A stretch of 64,000 nucleotides of DNA from Fen-455 sp050012675 (GTDB taxonomy: Bacteria; Actinomycetota; Acidimicrobiia; Acidimicrobiales; Bog-793). A program made the position numbers and the translations under genes. Location: assembly GCA_050012675.1 (NCBI GenBank), contig JBEKGS010000009.1, forward strand, positions 1 through 64,000. The letters are read 5' to 3'. Numbering within the stretch: position 1 is the stretch's first letter; each line of letters starts with the position of its first letter. This document shows, in pieces, positions 55,127 to 63,769 of the stretch. A model generated the notes under the pieces. It did not search any database. It saw only the letters and a program-made list of their open reading frames with translations, and was not told where the DNA came from.

Positions 55127-56182
55127 TCACGGGAGCGGACCCTCGAGACGGGCCGGCTCGGTGCGGGTGAAGACCTCCCCATCGGCGAGGGGGTAGAAGC
55201 AGGCAGTCGTGTGCTGGGGTGGGTCGGCAAGGCGCGGTTCGAGCGCCGGTACCGCAGCCGAGCAGTCGGGACGGACCCGGGGGCAGCGCGAGCTGAACCG
55301 GCAGCCCGCCGGAGGGTGGATCGGCGAGGGCAGGTCGCCGACGAGAACGATCCGCTCCCGACGGTCCGCGAAGTCTGGATCCGGAACGGTCGCCGCGGAG
55401 AGCAGCGCCGCGCTGTACGGATGGCGTGGGGCCCGGTAGAAGTCGTCCGACGCCGCCTGTTCGAGCACCTTGCCCAGGTACATCACCGCGATCCGGTTGC
55501 TGACATTGCGTACGACGGACAGGTCGTGGGCGATGAACACGTAGGTCAGGTTGAATTCCTCTTGCAGGTCGACGAGCAGATTGAGGATCTGCGCCTGGAT
55601 GCTCACGTCGAGAGCCGAGACGGGCTCGTCGCAGATGATCAGCTTGGGGCGCAGCGCGAGAGCACGAGCCACGCCGATTCGCTGACGCTGGCCTCCGGAG
55701 AACTCGGCGGGGAAGCGGTTGAAATGCTCCGGGTTCAGCCCGACGAGCTCCATCAGCTCCTGCACCTGGCGCTTGCGTTCGGCCCCGGAGCCCTTCGTGT
55801 GAATGGCGAGCGGGTCGCCGATGATCGACCCGACCCTCCGACGCGGGTTGAGGGCGCCGAAGGGATCCTGGAAGATCATCTGCATCTCGCGGCGTACCGG
55901 TCGCAGACGGCGCTGGGAGAGCGCCGTGATGTCCGTGCCGTCGAAGACGATACTTCCAGCGGTCACCTCCTGGAGGCGGAGGATGCACCTTGCCAGGGTC
56001 GACTTGCCCGACCCCGACTCGCCGACGATGCCAAGGGTCTCGCCGCGGCGTACCTCGAGGCTCACACCGTCGATCGCGTGCACGACCTCCCGCTCACCGC
56101 GGTGCCGACGCGCGCCGCGCACGGGGAAGTGCTTCACCACATCGTCGAGTCGGACGAGCACGTCGCCCGGGACCGCACTCAT
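55127..56182 (-). CDS. dppF: DppF-type peptide ABC ATPase
   Basis: 351 residues: Walker A GIVGESGSGKSTLARCIL, signature FSGGQRQRIGVARALAL, Walker B IICDEPVSALD, H-loop IAHDLSV. The C-terminal oligopeptide domain has GCRFSSRCPRVRPDCS, the four-Cys-type Fe-S or metal site of DppD/DppF. ATG 56182 overlaps the dppD stop (ATGA). Confidence 0.93.
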   Translation of the reverse strand: MSAVPGDVLVRLDDVVKHFPVRGARRHRGEREVVHAIDGVSLEVRRGETLGIVGESGSGKSTLARCILRLQEVTAGSIVFDGTDITALSQRRLRPVRREMQMIFQDPFGALNPRRRVGSIIGDPLAIHTKGSGAERKRQVQELMELVGLNPEHFNRFPAEFSGGQRQRIGVARALALRPKLIICDEPVSALDVSIQAQILNLLVDLQEEFNLTYVFIAHDLSVVRNVSNRIAVMYLGKVLEQAASDDFYRAPRHPYSAALLSAATVPDPDFADRRERIVLVGDLPSPIHPPAGCRFSSRCPRVRPDCSAAVPALEPRLADPPQHTTACFYPLADGEVFTRTEPARLEGPLP

Positions 56183-57213
56183 CCCCGTTCCCCCGTCGCA
56201 ATGTCGCCCGCCGGTGCGACCAGCGCGGAAGTGGCGCCCGCGGGCCGGTCCTGCAACCAACAGGCCGAGAAATGCGCGTCGTGCCCCTCGACAGGGGCAA
56301 GCGGCGGGCGCTCGAGGCGGCAGCGCGGCAGGCGCTCGGAGCAGCGCGGACCGAAGGGGCACCCTTCGCCGAGTGAGATGAGGCTCGGCGGCTGTCCCGG
56401 GATCGAGCTCAGCCGCCGCCGCCCGCCCTGGAAGGTTGGCACCGACCTGAGCAGTCCCGCGGTGTAGGGGTGGTGGTAGTCGTAGAAGAGCTCCCGCCGC
56501 TCGGCCTGCTCCATCACCGAGCCGGCGTACATCACGATGACCTCGTCGGCGACCTCGGCGATCACGCCGAGGTCGTGGGTGATGAGGATGATCGCCGTGC
56601 CGAACTCATCCTGCATGCGCTGGATCACTCCGAGGATCTGCGCCTGCACCGTGACATCGAGGGCCGTCGTCGGCTCGTCGGCGATGAGCAGAGCGGGGTT
56701 GAGGGCCATCGCCATCGCGATCATCACACGCTGGCGCATCCCGCCCGAGAACTGATGCGGGTAGTCGTCGATGCGCCGCGCCGGCTCGGGGATGCCGACC
56801 AGCCCCAACAGCTCGATCACCCGGGCTCGCGCCTCACGCTTGCTGATCGTCTTGTCGTGCTCGCGGAGCAGCTCGACGACCTGCCAACCGACGCGGTAGA
56901 ACGGGTGAAGGCTCGAGAGCGGGTCCTGGAAGACCATGCCGATGCGGGCGCCGCGAATCGAACGCAGCTGGGCGGAAGTCATCGTCAGCAGGCTCGAGCC
57001 CTCGAACAGCGCCTCACCGCTCACCTGAACGCTCGCGCCCCGCGTCAGTCCGACGATCGTCTGCACCGAGACGCTCTTGCCAGACCCGGACTCGCCCACG
57101 ATGCCGAGGGTCCGTCCACGTTCGACGCTGAACGACAGATCTCGCACGGCCCGCACCAGACCATCCGGGGTGCCGAACGACACCGAGAGCCGGTTCACCT
57201 CGAGCATGGCCAC
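56179..57213 (-). CDS. dppD: DppD-type peptide ABC ATPase
   Basis: 344 residues: Walker A GIVGESGSGKSVSVQTIVGL, signature FSGGMRQRVMIAMAMAL, Walker B LIADEPTTALD, H-loop ITHDLGV. The C-terminal domain has GCPFGPRCSERLPRC, similar to the partner ATPase. It follows the binding-protein gene by 96 bp and is coupled to dppF. Confidence 0.93.
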   Translation of the reverse strand: MAMLEVNRLSVSFGTPDGLVRAVRDLSFSVERGRTLGIVGESGSGKSVSVQTIVGLTRGASVQVSGEALFEGSSLLTMTSAQLRSIRGARIGMVFQDPLSSLHPFYRVGWQVVELLREHDKTISKREARARVIELLGLVGIPEPARRIDDYPHQFSGGMRQRVMIAMAMALNPALLIADEPTTALDVTVQAQILGVIQRMQDEFGTAIILITHDLGVIAEVADEVIVMYAGSVMEQAERRELFYDYHHPYTAGLLRSVPTFQGGRRRLSSIPGQPPSLISLGEGCPFGPRCSERLPRCRLERPPLAPVEGHDAHFSACWLQDRPAGATSALVAPAGDIATGERG

Positions 57214-57309
57214 GGCTTCATCCTGTCATTCGGTACCGGCTCCGTACGAACCGGCCCGTACCGGGCGGGACGCTCCGCCAGGCACGGGCCGGTTCTACTC
57301 AGAACGAGG

Positions 57310-59094
57310 TCAGGCGTTCTGACGATCGTTCGGCGACAGCCAGACGTTCGTCGGGTCGATCCCCTGGATCCAGGACAAGTACACCGCACCGTGCACCTGG
57401 GTCGGGTGGAACGTGGCGAACAACGGTGAGTTGATCATGTAGACAGCCGCGTCCTCCATGACCTGGTGGTCGGCCTTCGCCCAGAGCGAGTTCGCCGCCG
57501 CAGTGGTCGGCGCGACGAGCGCTTTGGCGATCAACGAGTTGACGACCGGATCGCTCTCGAAGCCGAAGTTGTCGCCGATCGGCGGGATGGCCGACGTCTG
57601 GTACTGGTCGATCAGGAACGATGCGGCGTTGTTGCCGTACCAGTCCGGGTACCACTGACCGAAGCCGAAGTCCCAGACCCCCTGCTCGCCGGGGCCAGGC
57701 GTCTCGTAGTACTTGACGTAGATGTCCGCAGAGGGCACGCCCTCTCCTGTGACGGTGATCCCGACCGCGGAGAGCTCGTACTGGATCGTCTGGAACATCT
57801 TCACCTGCACCGGATTGTTGATCTGGTAGAGGAACTTGAAGGTGTAGTGCTTGCCGCCGAGCAGCGCCTTGGCCTTAGCGGGGTTGTAAGGGTAGAGGTC
57901 GAAGTTCGACGTTCCGGGAACACCCGGAGGCAGCAATTGCGTCAGCGGCGGGCTCACGACCGGGCCGCCGGCGTCGGTGACGAGCGCCGCACGGTCCAGG
58001 GCGTAGGAGATCGCCCTGCGGACGTTGACGTTCTGCATCGCCTTGTTGAGGTTGGGGTCTTTCTGGTTGAAGATGACGAACGGGTCTTGGCCCTGGGTGA
58101 GGCCGAGGATCACGCCCGGGTTGTGGGCGGCGAGCAGCGCCGGCAGCTGGGCCGGCGGGATCGGGGTGTCACCCCATTCGAGGTCGGCGTTCGGCGAGTT
58201 CGTCTGCAGCTGCTGCTGCACGCTCGTCGCGCTGTCCGTCTCGACCACCTTGATCTCGTCTACATAGGCCTTGCTGATCGGGTCGAGCGACGCCTTCCAG
58301 ACCGGGTTCCGGACGAAGGTGATGCTCCGCGTCGGAACGTAGGACTGCACCTCGTACGGACCGTCGGAAATGGTGTGCTGAGCCAAGGCAGCACTGGCCG
58401 GCAGGTAATTCAGCGTCTCGATCGGGGCGGGGGTGAAGGCCGCCATCGCGAGCAGGTTGGTGAAGTAGCTTTCCGGGTGCACGAGCTTGAAGCTGATCTG
58501 CAAAGGGTTCGACGGGTTGAGGATGACGCCCGGGATCGAGTGCGTCGCGAGGAACTGCTTTATCGCCGGCACCGTCGGCTTCACCTTCTCGAACGCGCTG
58601 CAGAACGCCGGCATGCCTTCGATGAGGCCCTCGTAGTCCGCCACACCGCCGAAAGGCTCAGCGGGATTGCACGTCCGCTCGAGGCCGCGCCGTGCGTCCG
58701 CGGCGGTCACCTGACGCGGTGGAGTCGTGTTCCACTCCGCGCCCTTGCGGATCGTGAGCGTGTACAGGGTGCCGCCATCGGTCACCGTCGGCATCGCGGT
58801 CGCGAGTTGCGGCACGACGTCGAGAGTCTTGCCCGGGACGGCAGGGTAGGCGAGGAGAGTCTCGGTCCAGATGCGGACACCGAGGTACCCGACGGTGTAA
58901 TAGGTGATGTTCGGGTCGAAATAGTCGACGTCGCCGGTGCCGAGCATGTAGAGGACGCCCCCGTAGTGGGAGCTCGACCGTGGCGTCGTCGCCGAGCTGG
59001 CCTGCGGGAGTGCGGTGAAGCCGGCGAGCGAGATCGCCGCCGCCGAGAGCATTCCAAGCGCCATCACGCGCCGCCTATGGAACAATCGTGTCAT
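57310..59094 (-). CDS. Peptide ABC transporter substrate-binding protein
   Basis: 594 residues, family 5 extracellular solute-binding protein. The N-terminus HRRRVMALGMLSAAAISLAG is a signal peptide with a possible twin-arginine; there is no clear lipobox Cys. Family segments: YEVQSYVPTRSITFVRNPVW, NVNVRRAISYALDRAAL, and near the end ADHQVMEDAAVYMINSPLFA. A clear ribosome site (GGGAGG, 9 bases before ATG 59094) decides the start over the longer open frame. It captures peptides for the DppBCDF permease encoded downstream. Confidence 0.92.
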   Translation of the reverse strand: MTRLFHRRRVMALGMLSAAAISLAGFTALPQASSATTPRSSSHYGGVLYMLGTGDVDYFDPNITYYTVGYLGVRIWTETLLAYPAVPGKTLDVVPQLATAMPTVTDGGTLYTLTIRKGAEWNTTPPRQVTAADARRGLERTCNPAEPFGGVADYEGLIEGMPAFCSAFEKVKPTVPAIKQFLATHSIPGVILNPSNPLQISFKLVHPESYFTNLLAMAAFTPAPIETLNYLPASAALAQHTISDGPYEVQSYVPTRSITFVRNPVWKASLDPISKAYVDEIKVVETDSATSVQQQLQTNSPNADLEWGDTPIPPAQLPALLAAHNPGVILGLTQGQDPFVIFNQKDPNLNKAMQNVNVRRAISYALDRAALVTDAGGPVVSPPLTQLLPPGVPGTSNFDLYPYNPAKAKALLGGKHYTFKFLYQINNPVQVKMFQTIQYELSAVGITVTGEGVPSADIYVKYYETPGPGEQGVWDFGFGQWYPDWYGNNAASFLIDQYQTSAIPPIGDNFGFESDPVVNSLIAKALVAPTTAAANSLWAKADHQVMEDAAVYMINSPLFATFHPTQVHGAVYLSWIQGIDPTNVWLSPNDRQNA

Positions 59095-59841
59095 CGTGTT
59101 CAGCCTCCCAGTTCCCCTGTATTCATTGATCCATTGACGCGCGGCCTGGACCGTCACGGTGGTCGCCCGTCCCGTGGCTGCACCAAGAGCCCGCCGCCGC
59201 ACTTCGCCGGTTAGAACCGAAATCGTACCCGTACTCGTAACAGGGCGCCCGATCCGTGAGCCATTCGTCCAGCCACCCTGGCTCCGTCGGGCTGGCACCT
59301 CCGTCGAAAGTGGGTCCTGTTGCGTTGTAGTTCCTCGGCCGGGACCTTGGGACGGGTCCCGCCGCCCGTCCGGGTGCGGTCGGCTCGTCCAAGTGCACCA
59401 GGGGGTACCTCACGATCAGCGAAAACCTGGACTGGCGGCCTTCGGTGCGCGGGGGAACGGTCGCTCTGGCGCGAGCGGCTGCAAGCTGTGCTCCAGGGTT
59501 TCCCCGTCGTGGCACCCGACCTGTCCAAGTTGACGGGAAGGATCTCGGGCGGCAAACAACGGTTCTGGGCCAGCGTGCGGGGAATGACGGCGAGCCCACC
59601 CTGGCCGGGACCCCAAATGGTGGAGTCTGTGTACGATCTCGTTGTGCAAAAAGCGGCCGAGGGCGCGGCGGTCTCGTCAGACAGAACGTGACTTACGCCT
59701 TCGAGACCACGAACCGGGCCCGCGTAATGCAGGAGGGCGGACAGGTGCCCTGCGGTCCGGGTCGAGAGCCGGCCGACGACCCGCGGGTCGCGCGGGCCAT
59801 CTCGGCGTGCGGGCCGAGCGGCCGGGACAGACGCCTCAGGC
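59095..59841. other. Divergent control region of the peptide importer and hydroxyproline genes
   Basis: No gene recognised, although a long frame lies on the minus strand (59211-60053) with no family sequence. The region separates the importer operon from the racemase-family operon, so promoters for both should be here. GTAC-containing repeats occur near 59224-59235 (CGTACCCGTACTCGTA) and again near 59630 (GTGTACGATC). These could be sites for a GntR-type or other regulator. Confidence 0.4.
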
Positions 59842-60990
59842 ATGAACCCTGACAAGAGCCCGTTGGCGCGACCCACATCCTGCTCGCTGCCGGGTTGCCC
59901 GAGCCCGGGAAGGGAAGTGATCGCCGTTGACGCCCACGCCGGTGGCGAACCGGGGCGGGTCATCGTGGGCGGGGTCGAGGACGTGCCCGGGGCGACCATG
60001 TTTGAGAAAATGCGCCACCTCGCCACTTGCCACGACGACCTTCGCCTGCGCATGCTCCGCGAGCCCCGGGGTTACCCGGCGGCCAACTGCAACCTCCTGC
60101 TGCCGCCCATCAACGCCACAGCGGCTGGCGGCTTTGTGATCATGGAGCAGGTCGAGTACCCGCCGATGTCAGGCACCAACACCATCTGCGTGGCCACCGT
60201 AGTGATCGACCAAGGCATGGTGGAGGTGAGCGAGCCGGTGACGAGATTCACACTGGAGACTCCGGCCGGCCTTGTTCACATAAAGGCCGAAGTGGTCGGC
60301 GGACGGGCCCGGGCGATCACGTTCGAGAACGTGCCCTGCCTTGCCTTGCAGCTCGACGCGCCGGTCGAGGTGACCGGCCTCGGCACCGTGAGCGTCGACC
60401 TGGCCTATGGCGGCATGATCTACGTCATCGCCGACGCCGCCGCCATGGGCTTGCGCCTCACTCCCGATGAGGCCCGCGATCTGGTTCGCGTCGGTGAGTG
60501 CATCAAGGCTGCCGCCCGCGAGCAGGTGCCTCAGTGCCACCCGGAAAGACCCGAGTTGATTGGCCCCACGATCGCCTGTCTGGTGGGCCCGGCGAGCGGT
60601 CCCCACGCTGACCGGCGCAATGCCGTCGTCGTTTCCACGGGCGAGCTGGACTGGCGCCGGCCGGACACCTGGACGGGTGTCCTTGACCGTTCCCCGTGCG
60701 GGACCGGAACATGCGCGCAAATGGCCGTTCTCCACGCCCGGGGGCAACTGCCGCTCGGCCGCGATTTCCGCAGCGAGGGGATCCTGGGCACAGTGTTCAC
60801 CGGCAGGCTGGTGGCCGAGGCCAGCGTGGCCGGCCGCCCCGGCGTGGTCCCGACCATCACCGGTACCGCCTGGATCACGGGCCACACCCGTTTCGTGCTC
60901 GACCCCGAGGACCCCTTCCCGGCCGGTTTCACCGTCGGCGACATCTGGGGCGCCGGTACCGCAGCAGCGCAGCCGACGGATGGCTCCTGA
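59842..60990 (+). CDS. Proline racemase superfamily enzyme, Ser/Cys type
   Basis: 382 residues (or 357 if GTG 59917 is used, just before VIAVDAHAGGEPG, which is the usual N-terminus). The first catalytic position is Ser (YPPMSGTNTICVATVV), the second Cys (DRSPCGTGTCAQM). In this superfamily, Cys/Cys enzymes are proline racemases or 4-hydroxyproline 2-epimerases, Ser/Cys enzymes have been shown to epimerise hydroxyprolines, and Cys/Thr enzymes are trans-3-hydroxyproline dehydratases. It is therefore probably a hydroxyproline epimerase. Its stop overlaps the next ATG by one base. Confidence 0.85.
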   Translation: MNPDKSPLARPTSCSLPGCPSPGREVIAVDAHAGGEPGRVIVGGVEDVPGATMFEKMRHLATCHDDLRLRMLREPRGYPAANCNLLLPPINATAAGGFVIMEQVEYPPMSGTNTICVATVVIDQGMVEVSEPVTRFTLETPAGLVHIKAEVVGGRARAITFENVPCLALQLDAPVEVTGLGTVSVDLAYGGMIYVIADAAAMGLRLTPDEARDLVRVGECIKAAAREQVPQCHPERPELIGPTIACLVGPASGPHADRRNAVVVSTGELDWRRPDTWTGVLDRSPCGTGTCAQMAVLHARGQLPLGRDFRSEGILGTVFTGRLVAEASVAGRPGVVPTITGTAWITGHTRFVLDPEDPFPAGFTVGDIWGAGTAAAQPTDGS

Positions 60991-62003
60991 TGCGGTCTCG
61001 CCTGGTCTTCGGAGCCGTCGACAGCCACACGGAGGGCATGCCGACGCGTGTGATCACCTCCGGCGTTGGAGAACTGCCCGGTGCCACGATGGCTGAACGG
61101 CGGCTTTATGTCATGAGCCAGCGTGACGACCTTCGCACGCTCCTGATGCACGAGCCCCGTGGCCACGGCGCCATGTCGGGTGCCATCTTGCAGAATTCGA
61201 CACGTCCCGACGCCGATGTCGGGGTGGTCTTCATCGAAGTGTCAGGGTGCCTGCCGATGTGCGGCCACGGCACGATCGGCACGGCCACGGTGCTGGTGGA
61301 GACAGGCATGGTGGCGGTCAAGGAACCCGTCACGGTCATCCGCCTCGACACCCCTGCCGGCCTCGTGGAAGCGTCTGTCGAGGTGGAGCACGGGAGAGCC
61401 AAGAGCGTCACCATCCGCAACGTACCGGCCTATCTGCACCTGCGCGACGCCACCGTGAGAGTGCCCGGGGTCGGCGACTTGACCATCGACCTGGCCTGGG
61501 GCGGCAACTTCTATGCCCTGCTGCCCGCCTCCTCGATGGGCCTGGCCGTGCGACCGTCGTTGCACGACGACCTCATCAAGGCCGGTCTGGCGGTCATGGC
61601 GGCGGTCAACGACCAGCTCAGCTTCGTCCACCCAGAGCACAACTCCATCGACTACTGCCACCACGTCGTGCTCACCGAACCGGGCGACGCGGAGGTCTCC
61701 GGTCGCGCGGCGGTCGCCATCCACCCCGGTTGGCTGGACCGGTCACCCTGTGGCACGGGGACGTCCGCTCGTATGGCCCAGCTTCACGCACGCGGGGAAC
61801 TGAACCTGGGAGAGGACTACGTGCACGCCTCCACCCTCGGGACGCGTTTCACCGGTCGCCTGATCGCCACCACAAAAGTGGGCGGCTTCGACGCTGTCAT
61901 ACCCACGGTACGCGGCCGAGCCTGGGTCACCGGGCTGGCTACTTATCTCCTGGACCCAGACGACCCCTTCCCCGCCGGCTTTCTTCTGGGCCGAGAAACG
62001 TGA
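60990..62003 (+). CDS. 4-Hydroxyproline 2-epimerase-like enzyme, Cys/Cys type
   Basis: 337 residues, same superfamily. First catalytic Cys in GCLPMCGHGTIGTATVLVE, second in LDRSPCGTGTSARMAQLHA, so both acid/base thiols are present. In a cluster with D-hydroxyproline dehydrogenase components, the expected reaction is trans-4-hydroxy-L-proline to cis-4-hydroxy-D-proline. Proline racemase is the alternative. It starts in a TGATG junction with the preceding paralogue; the next gene's GTG overlaps its stop by 4 bp. Confidence 0.88.
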   Translation: MRSRLVFGAVDSHTEGMPTRVITSGVGELPGATMAERRLYVMSQRDDLRTLLMHEPRGHGAMSGAILQNSTRPDADVGVVFIEVSGCLPMCGHGTIGTATVLVETGMVAVKEPVTVIRLDTPAGLVEASVEVEHGRAKSVTIRNVPAYLHLRDATVRVPGVGDLTIDLAWGGNFYALLPASSMGLAVRPSLHDDLIKAGLAVMAAVNDQLSFVHPEHNSIDYCHHVVLTEPGDAEVSGRAAVAIHPGWLDRSPCGTGTSARMAQLHARGELNLGEDYVHASTLGTRFTGRLIATTKVGGFDAVIPTVRGRAWVTGLATYLLDPDDPFPAGFLLGRET

Positions 62004-63769
62004 CCGGCACTGGCTCGCGAGGCGTGGGTGAAACTGATCGTCGAGCCCTCGGCTCTGGCCCACAATCGTTGCCGGCCGGCATCGAGGTGCTGGTAGTCGG
62101 GGCGGGCATCATCGGGGCCGCCGTCGCGAACAGGCTGGCGGCTGCCGGTTTGGAGGTCTGCCTTCTCGATCGCGTCGGCCCGGCCGCGGGCACCTCTTCG
62201 GCCGGCGAGGGCAATGTGCTTGTATCCGACAAGATGCCTGGCCCGGAGCTGGCCCTCGCCTTGCGGGGGGCGGAGCTGTGGCACGAGCTGGCGCTAGAGG
62301 CAGGAGAGGAGATCGAATTCGAGGCCAAGGGCGGCCTCGTGGTGGCCCACGACGAGAAGGAACTTGAAGCGCTGTCCGCCCTGGCCGAGTCACAGCGCCA
62401 GTTGGGAACGCGCGTCGAGCTGGTTACCGGTCGCGCCTTGCGGGATCTGGAGCCGGCCCTCACCGAGGATCTGCGTGGCGGTGTGTTCTATGAGCAGGAT
62501 TGCCAGGTCCAGCCCATGGCGGCTGTCGACTTCCTCGTCCGCCAGTTCCGCTCGCACGGAGGTTGCCTGGTAAGGGGGGCCGAGGTCGTGGGCGCGGACC
62601 ACGACAGTGAGGGCAAGGTCTGCTCGGTCCGCACCAGCGCGGGCACCGTCGCTGTCGGGACGTGCGTCGTCAACGCCTCAGGCCCCTGGGCGGGTGAGGT
62701 GGCGCAGCGCTTGGGAGCCGGCATACCGGTCGAGCCCCGGCGCGGCCATGTCCTTGTGACCGAACCGGAGCCTCAGTTCGTTCGGCACAAGGTCTACGAG
62801 GCCGGCTATGTGAGCACAGTCCACGACGACGGCACCGGCCTAGCCTGCTCTGCGGTCGTCGAGGCGACCCGGAGCGGCACCGTGCTCCTCGGCTCCTCCC
62901 GGGAGTTCGTGGGCTTCTCCAGGGAGCTCGACCCAAGGATCATAAGGACAATCGCGGCTCGCGCCCTCGCCCTGTTCCCGGACCTTGCCCGGGCCCGCCT
63001 GATGCGGGCCTACGTCGGCTTCCGTCCGACGACGCCCGACCGGCTCCCCATCATCGGCGCGGACAGCGCTGTCGGCGGCCTCTACCACGCAACGGGCCAC
63101 GAGGGAGCGGGCATCGGCCTGGCACTGGTCACCGCCGAGATCGTCGAGTCGCTACTTTTCGGCCGGGCGCCTTCCATGGACCTGGCGCCGTTTGCCCCTG
63201 CACGGTTTGCCGCTGCGGCACGAACCGGCACAACCAGCGCCAGCGTCCTCAACGTCCCGAATGAAGCAGTGGAAAGAAGAACGGCGAGGCCGCCGGCCAG
63301 TGCCGGTACTGCCCCCGCACGCCGCCACACGACGTCAAGACTGGCCGAGCAAAGGCTGCTCACGGCGCTTCGCTCTTGGCGCCACGAGCCCCCCTCTGCC
63401 GTATCTGCTCGCCCGCCGCTGCTGCGGTTCCGTTTCGACGGTCGAGAGCTCATGGCTCCACGCGGCAGCACCATCGCGGGAGCTCTGCTGTCCAACGGCG
63501 AGCGGGCATGGAGGACGACCCGAACGGGCGGCCAGCGACGGGGGCTCTTCTGCGGGATCGGCACCTGTTTTGACTGCCTCGTCGACCTGAACGGCGACAA
63601 AGCCGTCCGTGCCTGCCTGGCCCTGCTCCAGGAGGGGGACGAAGTTTGTAGTTCGGCCTCGGTCGGCACTGCAGGGCTGTTCGGTGCCCCCAACAGGCAG
63701 TGGCCGACGCCGGGCAGTGCGCCGGCGCAGCGGGCGATCGGCGAAGTGGGGCACCACCGGGATGCCTGA
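62000..63769 (+). CDS. D-hydroxyproline dehydrogenase-like flavoprotein fused to a 2Fe-2S domain
   Basis: 589 residues. The N-terminal DAO-type FAD oxidoreductase (residues ~20-400) opens EVLVVGAGIIGAAVANRLAA and ends ATGHEGAGIGLALVTAEIV. A low-complexity linker follows. The C-terminal ~110 residues carry a 2Fe-2S domain of the HcnA type (LFCGIGTCFDCLVDL, then VRACL). In Pseudomonas-like systems these are separate HcnC- and HcnA-type subunits; here they are one chain. The next gene is the HcnB-like partner. The GTG start overlaps the racemase-family stop. It oxidises cis-4-hydroxy-D-proline, probably to pyrroline-4-hydroxy-2-carboxylate. Confidence 0.85.
   Translation: MTGTGSRGVGETDRRALGSGPQSLPAGIEVLVVGAGIIGAAVANRLAAAGLEVCLLDRVGPAAGTSSAGEGNVLVSDKMPGPELALALRGAELWHELALEAGEEIEFEAKGGLVVAHDEKELEALSALAESQRQLGTRVELVTGRALRDLEPALTEDLRGGVFYEQDCQVQPMAAVDFLVRQFRSHGGCLVRGAEVVGADHDSEGKVCSVRTSAGTVAVGTCVVNASGPWAGEVAQRLGAGIPVEPRRGHVLVTEPEPQFVRHKVYEAGYVSTVHDDGTGLACSAVVEATRSGTVLLGSSREFVGFSRELDPRIIRTIAARALALFPDLARARLMRAYVGFRPTTPDRLPIIGADSAVGGLYHATGHEGAGIGLALVTAEIVESLLFGRAPSMDLAPFAPARFAAAARTGTTSASVLNVPNEAVERRTARPPASAGTAPARRHTTSRLAEQRLLTALRSWRHEPPSAVSARPPLLRFRFDGRELMAPRGSTIAGALLSNGERAWRTTRTGGQRRGLFCGIGTCFDCLVDLNGDKAVRACLALLQEGDEVCSSASVGTAGLFGAPNRQWPTPGSAPAQRAIGEVGHHRDA

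Noticed and set aside
57466..59214. 582-codon open frame on the plus strand
   Set aside because: Antisense to the binding-protein gene; Arg/Val-rich shadow composition.
59211..60053. Possible 280-residue gene in the importer/racemase control region
   Set aside because: No domain, no ribosome site, runs over the start of the racemase-family gene.
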